Counted from the stretch's first letter, positions 45,246-54,329 are shown. The stretch is 64,000 nt of DNA from Lachnospiraceae bacterium (GCA_017518735.1 JAFWTY010000026.1:1-64000); one strand, 5' to 3'. The notes: generated by a model not told the origin, from the letters alone. Numbers and translations: made by a program.

Positions 45246-45277
45246 AAGGGTGTTCGCGGATATGCGGACACCCTTTT
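45246..45277 (+). terminator. Terminator after the MsmK-type gene
   Basis: AAGGGTGTTCGC (45246-45257) pairs with GCGGACACCCTT (45264-45275) with one wobble, followed by only two further Ts. Its 3' arm overlaps an alternative inverted repeat. Confidence 0.75.
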
Positions 45278-45416
45278 GCAATGCAATCCTGCAAAAGGGG
45301 TAACCGATTCAAGTTTACTTGAAAGCGGTTATTCCTTTTGCAGGATTATAGTGCGAATGCACTACACGAAATAGATGCGAAGCATCTATGAGTGCATTGC
45401 AAAAGATTGCAATGCA
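45271..45416. repeat. Nest of overlapping inverted repeats before the histidine kinase
   Basis: Within 146 bp there are: CCCTTTTGCA (45271-45280) against TGCAAAAGGG (45290-45299); a 22-bp stem with two wobbles (45285-45306 with 45326-45347) enclosing TTCAAG-TTTA-CTTGAA; TAGTGC-GAAT-GCACTA (about 45350-45365); ATAGATGC-GAA-GCATCTAT (about 45371-45389); and TGCATTGCAA (45393-45402) with TTGCAATGCA (45407-45416). In addition CTTTTGCAATGC (45273-45284) is complementary to GCATTGCAAAAG (45394-45405), so the outer ends also match. Several stems exclude each other. The array ends 12 bp before the kinase start codon. It may be a leader with alternative folds or a palindromic repeat element. Confidence 0.8.
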
Positions 45417-45427
45417 TAGGAGATCTA

Positions 45428-47095
45428 ATGAAATTAAGCACACGACTCATCATCATATTCTGCGCCATTGTCATTCTGCCATTCCTATTGGCAGCGGTGA
45501 CGTATTTTATTATATGTTCCTCCATTGTCTGGAACATGAAACATACTTACGGCATTGACGACGTTCCTTTATCCGCAGCGCTGAACCCTTCGGAAATTTA
45601 TTCTTCCATGACGGAAGAATATCTGGTTTTACTGGAAGACAAGCTGACGGACGAGGAAAACAGCTATAACGTGGCGGCGGAATTCAGTGAGGTGGATAAT
45701 CAGCTCAGCCAAATTTCCTCCTTTTTGATTATCAGGGAAGAAGGAGAAATCCTCTATATCAATAATGAGAGAAAAGAGGATCCCGTACTCGGAGTTCTTG
45801 ATACGCTCGATGCGGGAACTCTTCCGGAGGGCGTCAGCTTCTATTTCAATGATCTGCGGCGAGTGGTAAAGGCGGTTAATTACACTTCAACGGGCGGAAA
45901 AGCCGGAACGGTCTATATCGTCACCTGCGTCGGAATTATTGCCTCGGAAGTAACGGGCGTCGGTGTCTTTATCTCCATTCTGGTCGTGATGATGATTACC
46001 GCTATTATGCTGACGGCATGGCTGAACCAGGGTATTATTAAACCGTTGTATGCTCTTCGAAGCTCCATGAAGCGGATTGAAAAAGGAGACCTGGAGACTC
46101 CGGCCACCACAGTGGAGAAGGGCGAAGTCGGAGAAATCTTCGAAGGTTTTGAGAAGATGAGAATCCGCTTAAAGGAATCTTCCGAGGAACAAATCCGAAC
46201 CGAGGAAGCGAACCGAGAGCTTGTCAGCAACATTTCCCACGATTTGAAGACCCCCATTACATCCATTAAGGGCTATGTGGAAGGAATCATGGATGGTGTT
46301 GCGGATTCTCCCGAAAAAATGGAAAAATACATCAAAACGATATATAATAAGGCAGGAGATATGGATTTCCTGATCGATGAGCTTACGATGTACTCCAAGA
46401 TCGATGCCAATCAGATTCCGTACCGCTTCCACCGTATGAATGTGCTGGATTATTTCTCGGACTGCGCGGAAGAAGTCGGACTGGATCTTGAAGCCAAAGG
46501 AATTGGATTTGATTTCCGCTACGAACTCGAAAAAGAGACCGAAATCAATGCCGATCCGGAGCAGTTAAAGCGAGTCATCAACAACATCATCAACAATTCC
46601 GTGAAATACCGCAAGGAAGGCGAAAGCAAGATTGTTCTCCGCGTGGCGGAACAGGATTACAAAGATATCCTGGTAGAGATTTCCGACAACGGAAAGGGCG
46701 TCTCGGAAAAGGACCTCGAAAAAATCTTCAAGCGTTTCTATCGCACGGATGCCTCCCGTAATTCCAAGCAGGGAGGAAGCGGAATCGGTCTTTCCATTGC
46801 AAGAAAGATTGTGGAAGATCACGGAGGCAGTATCTGGGCGACCGGAAAAGAAGGCGAAGGATTCGCGATTCACTTTATTCTGCCGATTTTTGTGGAAAAC
46901 CCCGAACCGGTGCAACTGGCCGAGGAAGAGCCGAACAACCCGATCATGAAACTGGAAAAAATCATCGAAAAGAAGGTTGGGGATACGGTTGCCGGAATCA
47001 AAACCGGTGTGGAGAAGACCAAAGCCGAGATCGGAAAAATGACCAAGCGCCAGGATGGCGAGGAAAAAACGGAAGAAGTACCGAAAGAAGATTAA
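45428..47095 (+). CDS. Sensor histidine kinase
   Basis: The 555-residue membrane kinase has TM1 (about 5-30), an extracellular sensor region, TM2 (175-199), HAMP, HisKA with His271 in SNISHDLKTP, and HATPase with N, G1 and G2 boxes (NNIINNSVKY, SDNGKGVSE, GGSGIGLSIA). A charged tail of about 65 residues follows the kinase core (KIIEKKVGDTVAGIKTGV), unusual for the family. The ATG at 45428 follows AGGAGATCTA. The response regulator is 56 bp downstream. The leader is packed with hairpins. Confidence 0.92.
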   Translation: MKLSTRLIIIFCAIVILPFLLAAVTYFIICSSIVWNMKHTYGIDDVPLSAALNPSEIYSSMTEEYLVLLEDKLTDEENSYNVAAEFSEVDNQLSQISSFLIIREEGEILYINNERKEDPVLGVLDTLDAGTLPEGVSFYFNDLRRVVKAVNYTSTGGKAGTVYIVTCVGIIASEVTGVGVFISILVVMMITAIMLTAWLNQGIIKPLYALRSSMKRIEKGDLETPATTVEKGEVGEIFEGFEKMRIRLKESSEEQIRTEEANRELVSNISHDLKTPITSIKGYVEGIMDGVADSPEKMEKYIKTIYNKAGDMDFLIDELTMYSKIDANQIPYRFHRMNVLDYFSDCAEEVGLDLEAKGIGFDFRYELEKETEINADPEQLKRVINNIINNSVKYRKEGESKIVLRVAEQDYKDILVEISDNGKGVSEKDLEKIFKRFYRTDASRNSKQGGSGIGLSIARKIVEDHGGSIWATGKEGEGFAIHFILPIFVENPEPVQLAEEEPNNPIMKLEKIIEKKVGDTVAGIKTGVEKTKAEIGKMTKRQDGEEKTEEVPKED

Positions 47096-47151
47096 CCGAT
47101 TATTCATAGAAATCATTAAAAAGAAGACAATAATGAAGAAGGGGACGGGTT

Positions 47152-47847
47152 ATGAACAAGATTCTTATTATTGAAGACGAACAGGCAATTGCGGAACTGG
47201 AAAAAGACTATCTGGAGATGAACGGTTTTGAAATCACCGTATGCAATGACGGAAAAACCGGACAGGAAGTGGCACTGAATTCGGATGTGGATTTAATTAT
47301 TCTGGATTTGATGCTTCCTGAAGTCGATGGCTACGAGGTATGCCGCAGAATCCGTGAGGAAAAGGATGTGCCAATCATTATGGTCAGCGCAAAGAAAGAG
47401 GATCTGGACAAGATTCTCGGTCTGGGAGTAGGTGCGGACGACTATATGACGAAGCCGTTCTCCCCGAGTGAATTGGTTGCGCGTGTAAAAGCACATATGA
47501 CACGTTATTCCAGACTGGTAAATGCCAAGAAGAGCAATCATAACGATATTCTGGAAATCAAAGGACTTCGAATCGACAAGACCGCTCGTCGCGTATTCAT
47601 CAACGGTGTGGAAAAACAGTTCACGACGAAAGAGTATGACCTGCTTTTGTTCCTTGCCGAGCATCCCGACGAAGTATTCCGCAAACAGGATCTTTTCAAG
47701 GAGATCTGGGGAATGGAATCCGTAGGAGATATTACTACGGTTACCGTTCATATCAAGAAAATCCGTGAAAAAATGGAAGATGATCCTTCTACCCCGCGCT
47801 ACATTGAAACCATCTGGGGTGTCGGATATCGTTTTAAAGTTTCCTAA
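47152..47847 (+). CDS. OmpR-family response regulator
   Basis: The 231-residue regulator has a receiver domain with phospho-acceptor Asp52 (IILDLMLPEVDG), Ser79 and a switch Lys in MTKPF, and a winged-helix DNA-binding domain ending TIWGVGYRFK. It is the partner of the kinase just upstream. Targets are unknown. Confidence 0.94.
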   Translation: MNKILIIEDEQAIAELEKDYLEMNGFEITVCNDGKTGQEVALNSDVDLIILDLMLPEVDGYEVCRRIREEKDVPIIMVSAKKEDLDKILGLGVGADDYMTKPFSPSELVARVKAHMTRYSRLVNAKKSNHNDILEIKGLRIDKTARRVFINGVEKQFTTKEYDLLLFLAEHPDEVFRKQDLFKEIWGMESVGDITTVTVHIKKIREKMEDDPSTPRYIETIWGVGYRFKVS

Positions 47848-47864
47848 TTCGGAGAGGAAGTAAC

Positions 47865-48533
47865 GTGCAGGAATTAAAAATCCTATATGAAGACGAAGCC
47901 ATCCTTGTCGTGTGCAAGCAAGCCGGCCTGGCGGTGGAAACGAAAAAAATCGCCGAAGAGGACCTGGAGAGCCTGCTTAAAAAGCACCTTGCAAAAGACG
48001 GGGATCGGAATGGAAAGAAACAGCCTCCCTACTTAGCGCCCATCAATCGACTGGACCAACCGGTACGGGGGCTGGTTTTATTTGCAAGAACCAAAGAGGT
48101 AGCGGGCAAGCTTTCAAAAGATCTTACCGACGGAAAGATTACCAAAATCTATCGGGCTTCTGTTTTTGGCTCCTTCGACGAGCCGGAAGGCACCCTGAAG
48201 GATACTCTGGTAAAGGACGGAAAAACCAACACATCGCGCGTGGTGAAAACCGGTGACTCCGGCTACAGGGAAGGGAAGGAAGCAATTCTTCATTATAAGG
48301 AAATATCTCCCGGCGAAGAGGAGATTCGGCTACTTACCGGAAGGCATCATCAGATCCGGGTCCAGTTGGCAAACGCGGGACATCCGATTTTGGGCGATAA
48401 TAAGTACGGAAACGCCCGGTCGAGGGAAGAATCCGAAAAAAGAGGGATTACACAGATTGCACTGACTGCACAGAAATTGATTTTTGACCATCCTGTTTCG
48501 GGAAAAAGGATGGAGTTTGAATACGAAGAATAA
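47865..48533 (+). CDS. RluA-family pseudouridine synthase
   Basis: The 222-residue enzyme has the catalytic Asp in INRLDQPVRGLVLFA; the usual RLDxxTSG is RLDQPVRG here. Other motifs are LLTGRHHQIRVQLA and ILGDNKYG. It modifies uridines in rRNA or tRNA. It is shorter than RluD-type proteins and lacks the S4 domain. The GTG start follows GGAGAGGAAG. Confidence 0.88.
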   Translation: MQELKILYEDEAILVVCKQAGLAVETKKIAEEDLESLLKKHLAKDGDRNGKKQPPYLAPINRLDQPVRGLVLFARTKEVAGKLSKDLTDGKITKIYRASVFGSFDEPEGTLKDTLVKDGKTNTSRVVKTGDSGYREGKEAILHYKEISPGEEEIRLLTGRHHQIRVQLANAGHPILGDNKYGNARSREESEKRGITQIALTAQKLIFDHPVSGKRMEFEYEE

Positions 48534-48546
48534 TCAGGAGGATATT

Positions 48547-49794
48547 ATGGCCAGCGAGATCAGAGACATCAACTTAGCCGAGAGCGGCGAACGTAAAATT
48601 GAATGGGTAAAAAGAAACTGTGACCTGCTTCGTACGCTGAAAGAGGAGTTTGAGCAGACAAAGCCTTTCGCGGGCAAAAAGATTGCCTTAAGCGTACATC
48701 TCGAAGCAAAAACCGCCTTCCTTTGTCTGACTTTGGCAGCAGGCGGAGCGGAAATGTACGTGACCGGTTCCAACCCGTTATCCACCCAGGACGACGTAGC
48801 TGCAGCACTTGTGAAAGCAGGACTGGAAGTTCATGCCTGGTACGGCGCGACCGAAGAAGAATACAATCATCATATTGAAGAAGTTTTGAAGATCGGTCCG
48901 AATGTCATCATTGATGACGGCGGCGACCTGGTTCATATGATGCATACCAAATACCGTGACCTGATTCCGAATGTCATCGGCGGATGCGAGGAGACCACGA
49001 CGGGCATCCTTCGTCTGGAGGCGATGGCAAGGGACGGTGTCCTGGAATTCCCCATGGTAAAGGTAAACAATGCGGACTGCAAGCACTTCTTTGATAATCG
49101 TTACGGAACGGGCCAGTCGGTTTGGGACGGAATCAATCGTACCACCAACCTGATCGTGGCAGGCAAAATCGTTGTCGTTGCCGGTTACGGCTGGTGCGGA
49201 AAGGGAACCGCAATGCGTGCAAAAGGTCTCGGAGCCAGAGTTGTGGTCACGGAAGTCGATCCCGTAAAAGCCATCGAGGCGGTTATGGACGGATTTGACG
49301 TTATGCCGATGAAGGAAGCGGCCAAGATCGGTGATATTTTTGTTACCGTTACCGGATGCAACAAGGTCGTTGATGCAGAGGATTTTGCGGTTATCAAAGA
49401 CGGAGCCATCCTTTGCAACGCCGGACATTTTGACTGTGAAGTGGACGTGGCATACTTAAAGAGTGTGGCTACCGAGACTGCGGAAATGCGTAAGAATATC
49501 ATGGGTTATCACCTTCCCGACGGACGTTGGGTTTACATCTTGGGCGAAGGTCGTCTGGTTAACTTAGCCTGCGGCGACGGACATCCCGCGGAAATCATGG
49601 ATATGAGCTTTGCCATTCAGGCGCTCTCCGCTAAATATCTTGTGGAAAACGAAGGAAAGATTACCGAGAGACTTTTGGATGTACCGAAGGAAGTCGATCA
49701 GGATGTGGCAAGACGTAAACTTGCATTCCTCGGCAAAGAAATCGATGTTTTGACCGAAGAACAGATCAAATACCTTGGAAGCGCCGAGGTATAA
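48547..49794 (+). CDS. ahcY: Adenosylhomocysteinase
   Basis: The 415-residue enzyme cleaves S-adenosylhomocysteine (or S-inosylhomocysteine) to homocysteine and the nucleoside. Motifs: SVHLEAKTA, NADCKHFFDNRYGTGQS, NAD-binding VAGYGWCGKGTAMRAKGLG and GHFDCEVD. It is the short form of Thermotoga and archaea. The ATG at 48547 follows AGGAGGATATT; the open frame reaches back into the RluA gene. The Lys/Asp region before NNADC is intact. See the deaminase at 36611 for the possible two-step route. Confidence 0.93.
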   Translation: MASEIRDINLAESGERKIEWVKRNCDLLRTLKEEFEQTKPFAGKKIALSVHLEAKTAFLCLTLAAGGAEMYVTGSNPLSTQDDVAAALVKAGLEVHAWYGATEEEYNHHIEEVLKIGPNVIIDDGGDLVHMMHTKYRDLIPNVIGGCEETTTGILRLEAMARDGVLEFPMVKVNNADCKHFFDNRYGTGQSVWDGINRTTNLIVAGKIVVVAGYGWCGKGTAMRAKGLGARVVVTEVDPVKAIEAVMDGFDVMPMKEAAKIGDIFVTVTGCNKVVDAEDFAVIKDGAILCNAGHFDCEVDVAYLKSVATETAEMRKNIMGYHLPDGRWVYILGEGRLVNLACGDGHPAEIMDMSFAIQALSAKYLVENEGKITERLLDVPKEVDQDVARRKLAFLGKEIDVLTEEQIKYLGSAEV

Positions 49795-49809
49795 TTCGCG
49801 GTACGGCGT

Positions 49810-49839
49810 TTGACAATGTCGGTTTTACTGTGATAGTAT
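49810..49839 (+). promoter_or_regulatory. Predicted promoter of the amino-acid binding protein gene
   Basis: TTGACA (49810-49815) and TAGTAT (49834-49839) are 18 bp apart, 76 bp before the start codon. Confidence 0.7.
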
Positions 49840-49915
49840 TGTAATGCTTTACAAGGGTAAAGCGGGAGAAATCTGAAAAGGAAATCCAGGAAGGGCTTTC
49901 CACAAAGGAGGAAAA

Positions 49916-50746
49916 ATGAAAAAGTTTTTGGCAGTATTGTTATCTGCACTTTGCCTTGCAACACTTTTGGCAGGATGCAACAAGAAAGAAACCACGGAAA
50001 ATACTTCCGTACAGGCGGTATCTTCCGAAGAAGAAAAGTTCGTGTTCAAGCACGGATTCGATCTGGACTATCCCCCCTATTCCTATATTAATGATGACGG
50101 AGAGGTTGGCGGATTTGACGTAGAACTTTGCCAGGCAGTTTGCGAGTACTACGGATGGGAGTATCAGGCAGTTCCCTTCAACTGGGATGCAAAAGATGCT
50201 GAATTAAACGCAGGCAACTGTGACTGTATCTGGTCCGGATTTACAAGAAACGGACGTGAAGATGATTACACCTGGAGTATCAGCTATTCCGACAATACCC
50301 AGATGATTATGGTAGCCGATGATTCCGACATTAAGACTCTGGCAGATCTTACCGGCAAGGTAGTCGGTGTTCAGACCGCAACCAGCGCTTACGAACTTCT
50401 TCAGGATGAGGAAGGACAGAAGAAGCTTTGCGATACCTTCGCTTCTCTGGAAGTATTCGATACCTATACCGTAGCATTCAGCTCTCTTAAGGCAGGCGGA
50501 ATTGATGCAATTGCAATTGATGTTACCAGCGGTAACTTCTTAATGAGCGAGACTCCCGGATATCACTTCCTGGAAGAGACTCTCGGCAGCGAGCAGTATG
50601 CAATCGGTTTCCGCAAGGGCGATACCGAACTTTGCGAGAAGATCAACGCTGCACTTAAGGCACTTGTAGAGGACGGAACCTATGCAGAAATCGGAGCAAA
50701 ATATCCGGAAATCGAGCCGTTCCTTTGCTTAAAGCCCGAAGAATAA
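49916..50746 (+). CDS. Amino-acid ABC transporter substrate-binding lipoprotein
   Basis: The 276-residue protein has a lipoprotein signal peptide (lipobox LLAGC, Cys21) and the family 3 binding-protein fold (DLDYPPYSYINDDGEVGGFDVELCQAV, FTRNGRED). It binds a polar amino acid on the outer face. AAAGGAGG precedes the ATG. The permease follows after 106 bp with a hairpin between, which would allow more binding protein than permease. Confidence 0.93.
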   Translation: MKKFLAVLLSALCLATLLAGCNKKETTENTSVQAVSSEEEKFVFKHGFDLDYPPYSYINDDGEVGGFDVELCQAVCEYYGWEYQAVPFNWDAKDAELNAGNCDCIWSGFTRNGREDDYTWSISYSDNTQMIMVADDSDIKTLADLTGKVVGVQTATSAYELLQDEEGQKKLCDTFASLEVFDTYTVAFSSLKAGGIDAIAIDVTSGNFLMSETPGYHFLEETLGSEQYAIGFRKGDTELCEKINAALKALVEDGTYAEIGAKYPEIEPFLCLKPEE

Positions 50747-50779
50747 TCAGAGCAAATAGAAAGATCATTATGCTGTGAA

Positions 50780-50811
50780 TGAGTAGGGGAGAAATACCCC
50801 TACTCAATTTG
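50780..50811 (+). terminator. Partial terminator between binding protein and permease
   Basis: TGAGTAGGGG (50780-50789) pairs with CCCCTACTCA (50797-50806), followed by a short ATTTGT. The weak T run suggests partial read-through. Confidence 0.6.
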
Positions 50812-50852
50812 TCTGTAAAAGATTCGTTTTTTTCTTAAATGAGGAGTAATTC

Positions 50853-51503
50853 ATGACTTTTTCAACAATGCTGAGAACCATGTCGAGCGGCATGCTTAGA
50901 ACGCTGTTGCTGTTCATCCTGACCCTGGCCGGATCCATTCCGCTGGGTATGATTGTTGTGTTCCTGAAAAAATCCAAAATACGGCCGATTTCCTGGCTTA
51001 CAAAGATTTACATCGCTATCATGCGCGGAACACCGCTTATGTTACAGCTTCTGGTATGGTACTTCGGTCCGTACTATGTTCTGGGTATGAAAATCACCTC
51101 GGGATATAAGTTTATCGCGCTCCTGATTGGATTTATCATGAATTATGCCGCATATTTTGCGGAGATTTACAGAAGCGGTATCGAATCCATGCCGGTCGGT
51201 CAGTATGAAGCGGCAGAGATTTTGGGATACAGCAGGATTCGTACCTTCTTTAAAATCATTCTGCCCCAGGTGGTGAAGAGAATTCTTCCCGCCGTAACAA
51301 ACGAGGTCATTACACTTGTAAAGGATACCTCGCTTGCTTCGGCCCTTGCTTATCAGGAAGTGTTCTCCCTTGCAAAACAGATTTCCGCATCACAGACCTC
51401 GTTCCTTCCTTTTGTGGTAGCAGGCGTGTTCTACTTCGTGGCAAACTACGTTGTGGCCATTGTTATGGGAAGAATCGAAAAATCCATGCAGTATTACAAG
51501 TAG
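50853..51503 (+). CDS. Amino-acid ABC transporter permease
   Basis: The 216-residue HisM/GlnP-type permease has about five membrane helices and the EAA-type loop (EAAEILGYSRIRTFFKIILPQ). It pairs with the ATPase 12 bp downstream. Confidence 0.93.
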   Translation: MTFSTMLRTMSSGMLRTLLLFILTLAGSIPLGMIVVFLKKSKIRPISWLTKIYIAIMRGTPLMLQLLVWYFGPYYVLGMKITSGYKFIALLIGFIMNYAAYFAEIYRSGIESMPVGQYEAAEILGYSRIRTFFKIILPQVVKRILPAVTNEVITLVKDTSLASALAYQEVFSLAKQISASQTSFLPFVVAGVFYFVANYVVAIVMGRIEKSMQYYK

Positions 51504-51515
51504 GGGGACGATATT

Positions 51516-52298
51516 ATGGAAAAAACCGTATTACGAATGACAAATATAGAGAAGCATTTTGATGACCTGGAGGTCTTAAAGGACATCAACTTAACCGTAA
51601 ACAACGGCGAAGTCGTCAGCATCATCGGTCCTTCCGGAAGCGGAAAGTCCACTCTTCTTCGTTGCGCGACCTTCCTGGAAAAAATCGACGGCGGAGAGAT
51701 TGTCTATCTGGACAAAACCGCAGCCAAGACAAGAGTGTTGTCGGACGGTGTCCGCAAGAAAGTCGAGTATGCCGGCAAGTCCGAGATGAAGGAGATCAAA
51801 AAATGCTTCGGCCTCGTGTTCCAGCAGTTCAACCTGTTTCCTCACCTGTCCGTGCTTCGAAACGTCATGGACGGTCCGGTTGAAGTATTGAAAAGAAACC
51901 GTAAGGAAGTCGAGCAGGAAGCCAGAGAACTATTGGATAAGATGGGTCTTGCGGATAAGGCGGATACCTATCCCTGCAATCTTTCCGGCGGACAGCAGCA
52001 GCGTGTTGCCATTGCGCGTGCCCTTGCCATGAAACCCGAGGTACTCTTTTTTGACGAACCGACTTCGGCCCTCGATCCCGAGCTTACGATAGAAGTACTG
52101 AAAATCATCCGCAAACTTGCGGAGGAAAAAATGACAATGGTAATCGTTACACATGAGATGTCCTTTGCGGAGGGCGTCAGCAACCGTGTCATTTTCATGG
52201 ACGGCGGAGTCATTGTGGAAGAGGGAGATCCGAAGGAAGTTTTCGGAAATCCGAAGCAGGAAAGAACCAAACAGTTTTTGAAGAGCTACACGGAATAA
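51516..52298 (+). CDS. Amino-acid ABC transporter ATP-binding protein
   Basis: The 260-residue ATPase has Walker [11 protein letters not shown], signature [14 protein letters not shown] and Walker [14 protein letters not shown]. It carries an extra stretch of about 20 residues before the Q loop ([16 protein letters not shown]). The racemase fusion gene starts 11 bp after it. Confidence 0.94.
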   Translation: MEKTVLRMTNIEKHFDDLEVLKDINLTVNNGEVVSIIGPSGSGKSTLLRCATFLEKIDGGEIVYLDKTAAKTRVLSDGVRKKVEYAGKSEMKEIKKCFGLVFQQFNLFPHLSVLRNVMDGPVEVLKRNRKEVEQEARELLDKMGLADKADTYPCNLSGGQQQRVAIARALAMKPEVLFFDEPTSALDPELTIEVLKIIRKLAEEKMTMVIVTHEMSFAEGVSNRVIFMDGGVIVEEGDPKEVFGNPKQERTKQFLKSYTE

Positions 52299-52309
52299 AG
52301 GAGAATTGC

Positions 52310-53827
52310 TTGAAAATCCGATATGTCCTTTTAAATCCTACGGGAAACCGGACCATCCTGGTGAAAACTCCCGTACAAAAAGAAGAATACAAAGAAGTTG
52401 CAAAACTTCTTCTGACCAAGGAACCCACTGCCGAGCAGGTGGGTTTTCTTGAAAAGCAGAAAAACGGAGCACTGAAACTGAACATGGCCGGCGGAGAATT
52501 CTGTGGCAATGCCACCATGTCGGCAGCAGTCTATGAGGTCATGAAGAAGAAAGCTGCGAGCCCGGTCAGTTTGAAAGTGTCCGGAGCGAAGGGGACTCTG
52601 AAGGCAGAGGTATGGAAGGACAGCGATTCCGGAAAATACCACGGAAGGGTAAAGATGCCCTCTCCGAATTCTATCGAAGAAGTCAGTGTTACCCTGAAGG
52701 GAGAAAAGATGCGTCTTCCGGCAGTCTTTTTTGACGGAATCACCCACCTGATTCTAAGCAATATCGGAATTGCAAAGAAAAAGGCGGAAGAATGTGCCGT
52801 AAACTGGTGCAGGGAACTTGGAGTATCTGCTTTGGGACTTATGTTTTTCGATGCCGGAAAGGAAAAACTGAAGCCGCTGGTCTATGTGCAAAGTCCCGAG
52901 ACTCTGTACTGGGAAAGTTCCTGCGGAAGCGGATCCGTAGCGCTGGCAGCCTGGCTGTATGAAAGCGGAGTGGAAAAAGATCGTTTTTGCTTTGCCGAAC
53001 CGGGCGGAAAGTTAAGTGTGACGAAAAAGGGCAAGGCCTATTATCTGGAAGGCGAAGTTACACTCGAAAAAGAAGAGGAAGTGACGGTTCGCACCGAAAA
53101 GAAAGCAACTTCGAAGAATACAAAGAAGACAGATTCAAAGAAAACAGAGAAAGCCGCTCCGAAGAGTGCAAAGAAGACAGGAACCGGAAAGGGGGTTCCG
53201 AAAAAAGAGTACATCCTGGCCGTTTTAAAGAAACTTGACGAGGAATATGGCACGGAATACAGATGCTACTTAAATCACCGGAATGCCTGGCAGCTTTTGT
53301 TTGCAACCATCATGAGTGCGCAGTGCACGGATGAGCGGGTAAACATCGTGACGAAGGATCTGTATGTGAAATATAAGTCGCTTGAGGATTTTGCGAAGGC
53401 GGATTTAAAGGAACTGGAGGAGGACATCCATTCCACGGGCTTTTACCACAACAAAGCCAAAAACATCATCGCCTGCGCTAAGGCTCTGATCAGGGACTAT
53501 AATGGCGAAGTTCCATCTGATATAGAAAGTCTGACATCTTTGCCGGGAGTCGGTAGGAAGACGGCCAACGTCATTCGCGGAAACATCTATCATATCGACA
53601 GCATTGTAGTCGATACGCACGTGAAGCGAATCAGCAACAAACTCGGGTTCACCACGGAAGAAGATCCCGTAAAAATCGAGTTTGATCTGATGGAGAAACT
53701 CCCGCAGGACCACTGGACATTGTTCAATATCCACATTATTACATTGGGCCGGACCATCTGCAAAGCACAGAACCCGAAGTGCGAAGAATGTTTCTTAAAA
53801 AAACTCTGCCCTTCCTGTAAAGCTTAA
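52310..53827 (+). CDS. Fusion: DapF/CntK-like racemase plus endonuclease III
   Basis: One uninterrupted 505-residue frame joins two enzymes. Residues 1-258 are a cofactor-free racemase of the diaminopimelate epimerase fold, with Cys65 in GGEFCGNAT and Cys205 in ESSCGSGS as the thiol pair; the spacing is close to that of histidine racemase CntK, and the N-terminal GNDF of true DapF is NPTGNRT here. Residues about 260-298 are a Lys/Thr-rich linker. Residues 299-505 are endonuclease III: helix-hairpin-helix LPGVGRKTA with Lys417, Asp435 in VVDTHV, and the [4Fe-4S] cysteines 484, 491, 494 and 500. All catalytic residues of both parts are present. The TTG start follows AAAGGAG. It is last in the ABC operon. 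Confidence 0.9.
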   Translation: MKIRYVLLNPTGNRTILVKTPVQKEEYKEVAKLLLTKEPTAEQVGFLEKQKNGALKLNMAGGEFCGNATMSAAVYEVMKKKAASPVSLKVSGAKGTLKAEVWKDSDSGKYHGRVKMPSPNSIEEVSVTLKGEKMRLPAVFFDGITHLILSNIGIAKKKAEECAVNWCRELGVSALGLMFFDAGKEKLKPLVYVQSPETLYWESSCGSGSVALAAWLYESGVEKDRFCFAEPGGKLSVTKKGKAYYLEGEVTLEKEEEVTVRTEKKATSKNTKKTDSKKTEKAAPKSAKKTGTGKGVPKKEYILAVLKKLDEEYGTEYRCYLNHRNAWQLLFATIMSAQCTDERVNIVTKDLYVKYKSLEDFAKADLKELEEDIHSTGFYHNKAKNIIACAKALIRDYNGEVPSDIESLTSLPGVGRKTANVIRGNIYHIDSIVVDTHVKRISNKLGFTTEEDPVKIEFDLMEKLPQDHWTLFNIHIITLGRTICKAQNPKCEECFLKKLCPSCKA

Positions 53828-53901
53828 TCTTTACATTGTCCCGGGAATATGTCAAAATGGGAAATAGAAATTGTTAACCAAACCACAAAGGGGGATTCAA
53901 T

Positions 53902-54300
53902 ATGAAAATGAGATTTCGCTGCGGATGCGGCAATGTATTTAATGGAACAGAACAGACGACTGTATGTCCCGGATGCGGAAGACCGCTTGATTTAAACAAT
54001 TGCGGTGCAATCCAGGTTTATCGTATGGGAAATATGGTGGGAATGGCAGTTGGTATGGGTATCTATGTAGATGAAATGCCGTTCGGTCACCTTGCAAACA
54101 AGGAGAGTGTTCGTCTCGTGGTTCCTTACGGAACACACAAACTTCACATGACGCTTTCCACCAACAGAAACTGCAACGACCCGATGATTACCATTACACC
54201 TGAGGCTCCTGTTGCTTTCTGCAAGGCTCATATCAGCGGCGGATTTGTTGCAAAGATCGTTATCGAACCTGCAAATCCTCAGGATATGCCTCCCTGCTAA
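53902..54300 (+). CDS. Small zinc-ribbon protein
   Basis: The 132-residue protein starts with a zinc ribbon (CGCG and CPGCG, residues 8-26) followed by a beta-rich domain of about 95 residues resembling a PEGA-type surface domain (LVVPYGTHKLHMTL). There is no membrane helix or signal. Function unknown. AAGGGGG precedes the ATG. A terminator follows, then a second zinc-ribbon gene. Confidence 0.7.
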   Translation: MKMRFRCGCGNVFNGTEQTTVCPGCGRPLDLNNCGAIQVYRMGNMVGMAVGMGIYVDEMPFGHLANKESVRLVVPYGTHKLHMTLSTNRNCNDPMITITPEAPVAFCKAHISGGFVAKIVIEPANPQDMPPC

Positions 54301-54329
54301 GGCGAAACTCCGTTATGAAATGAAAAACC

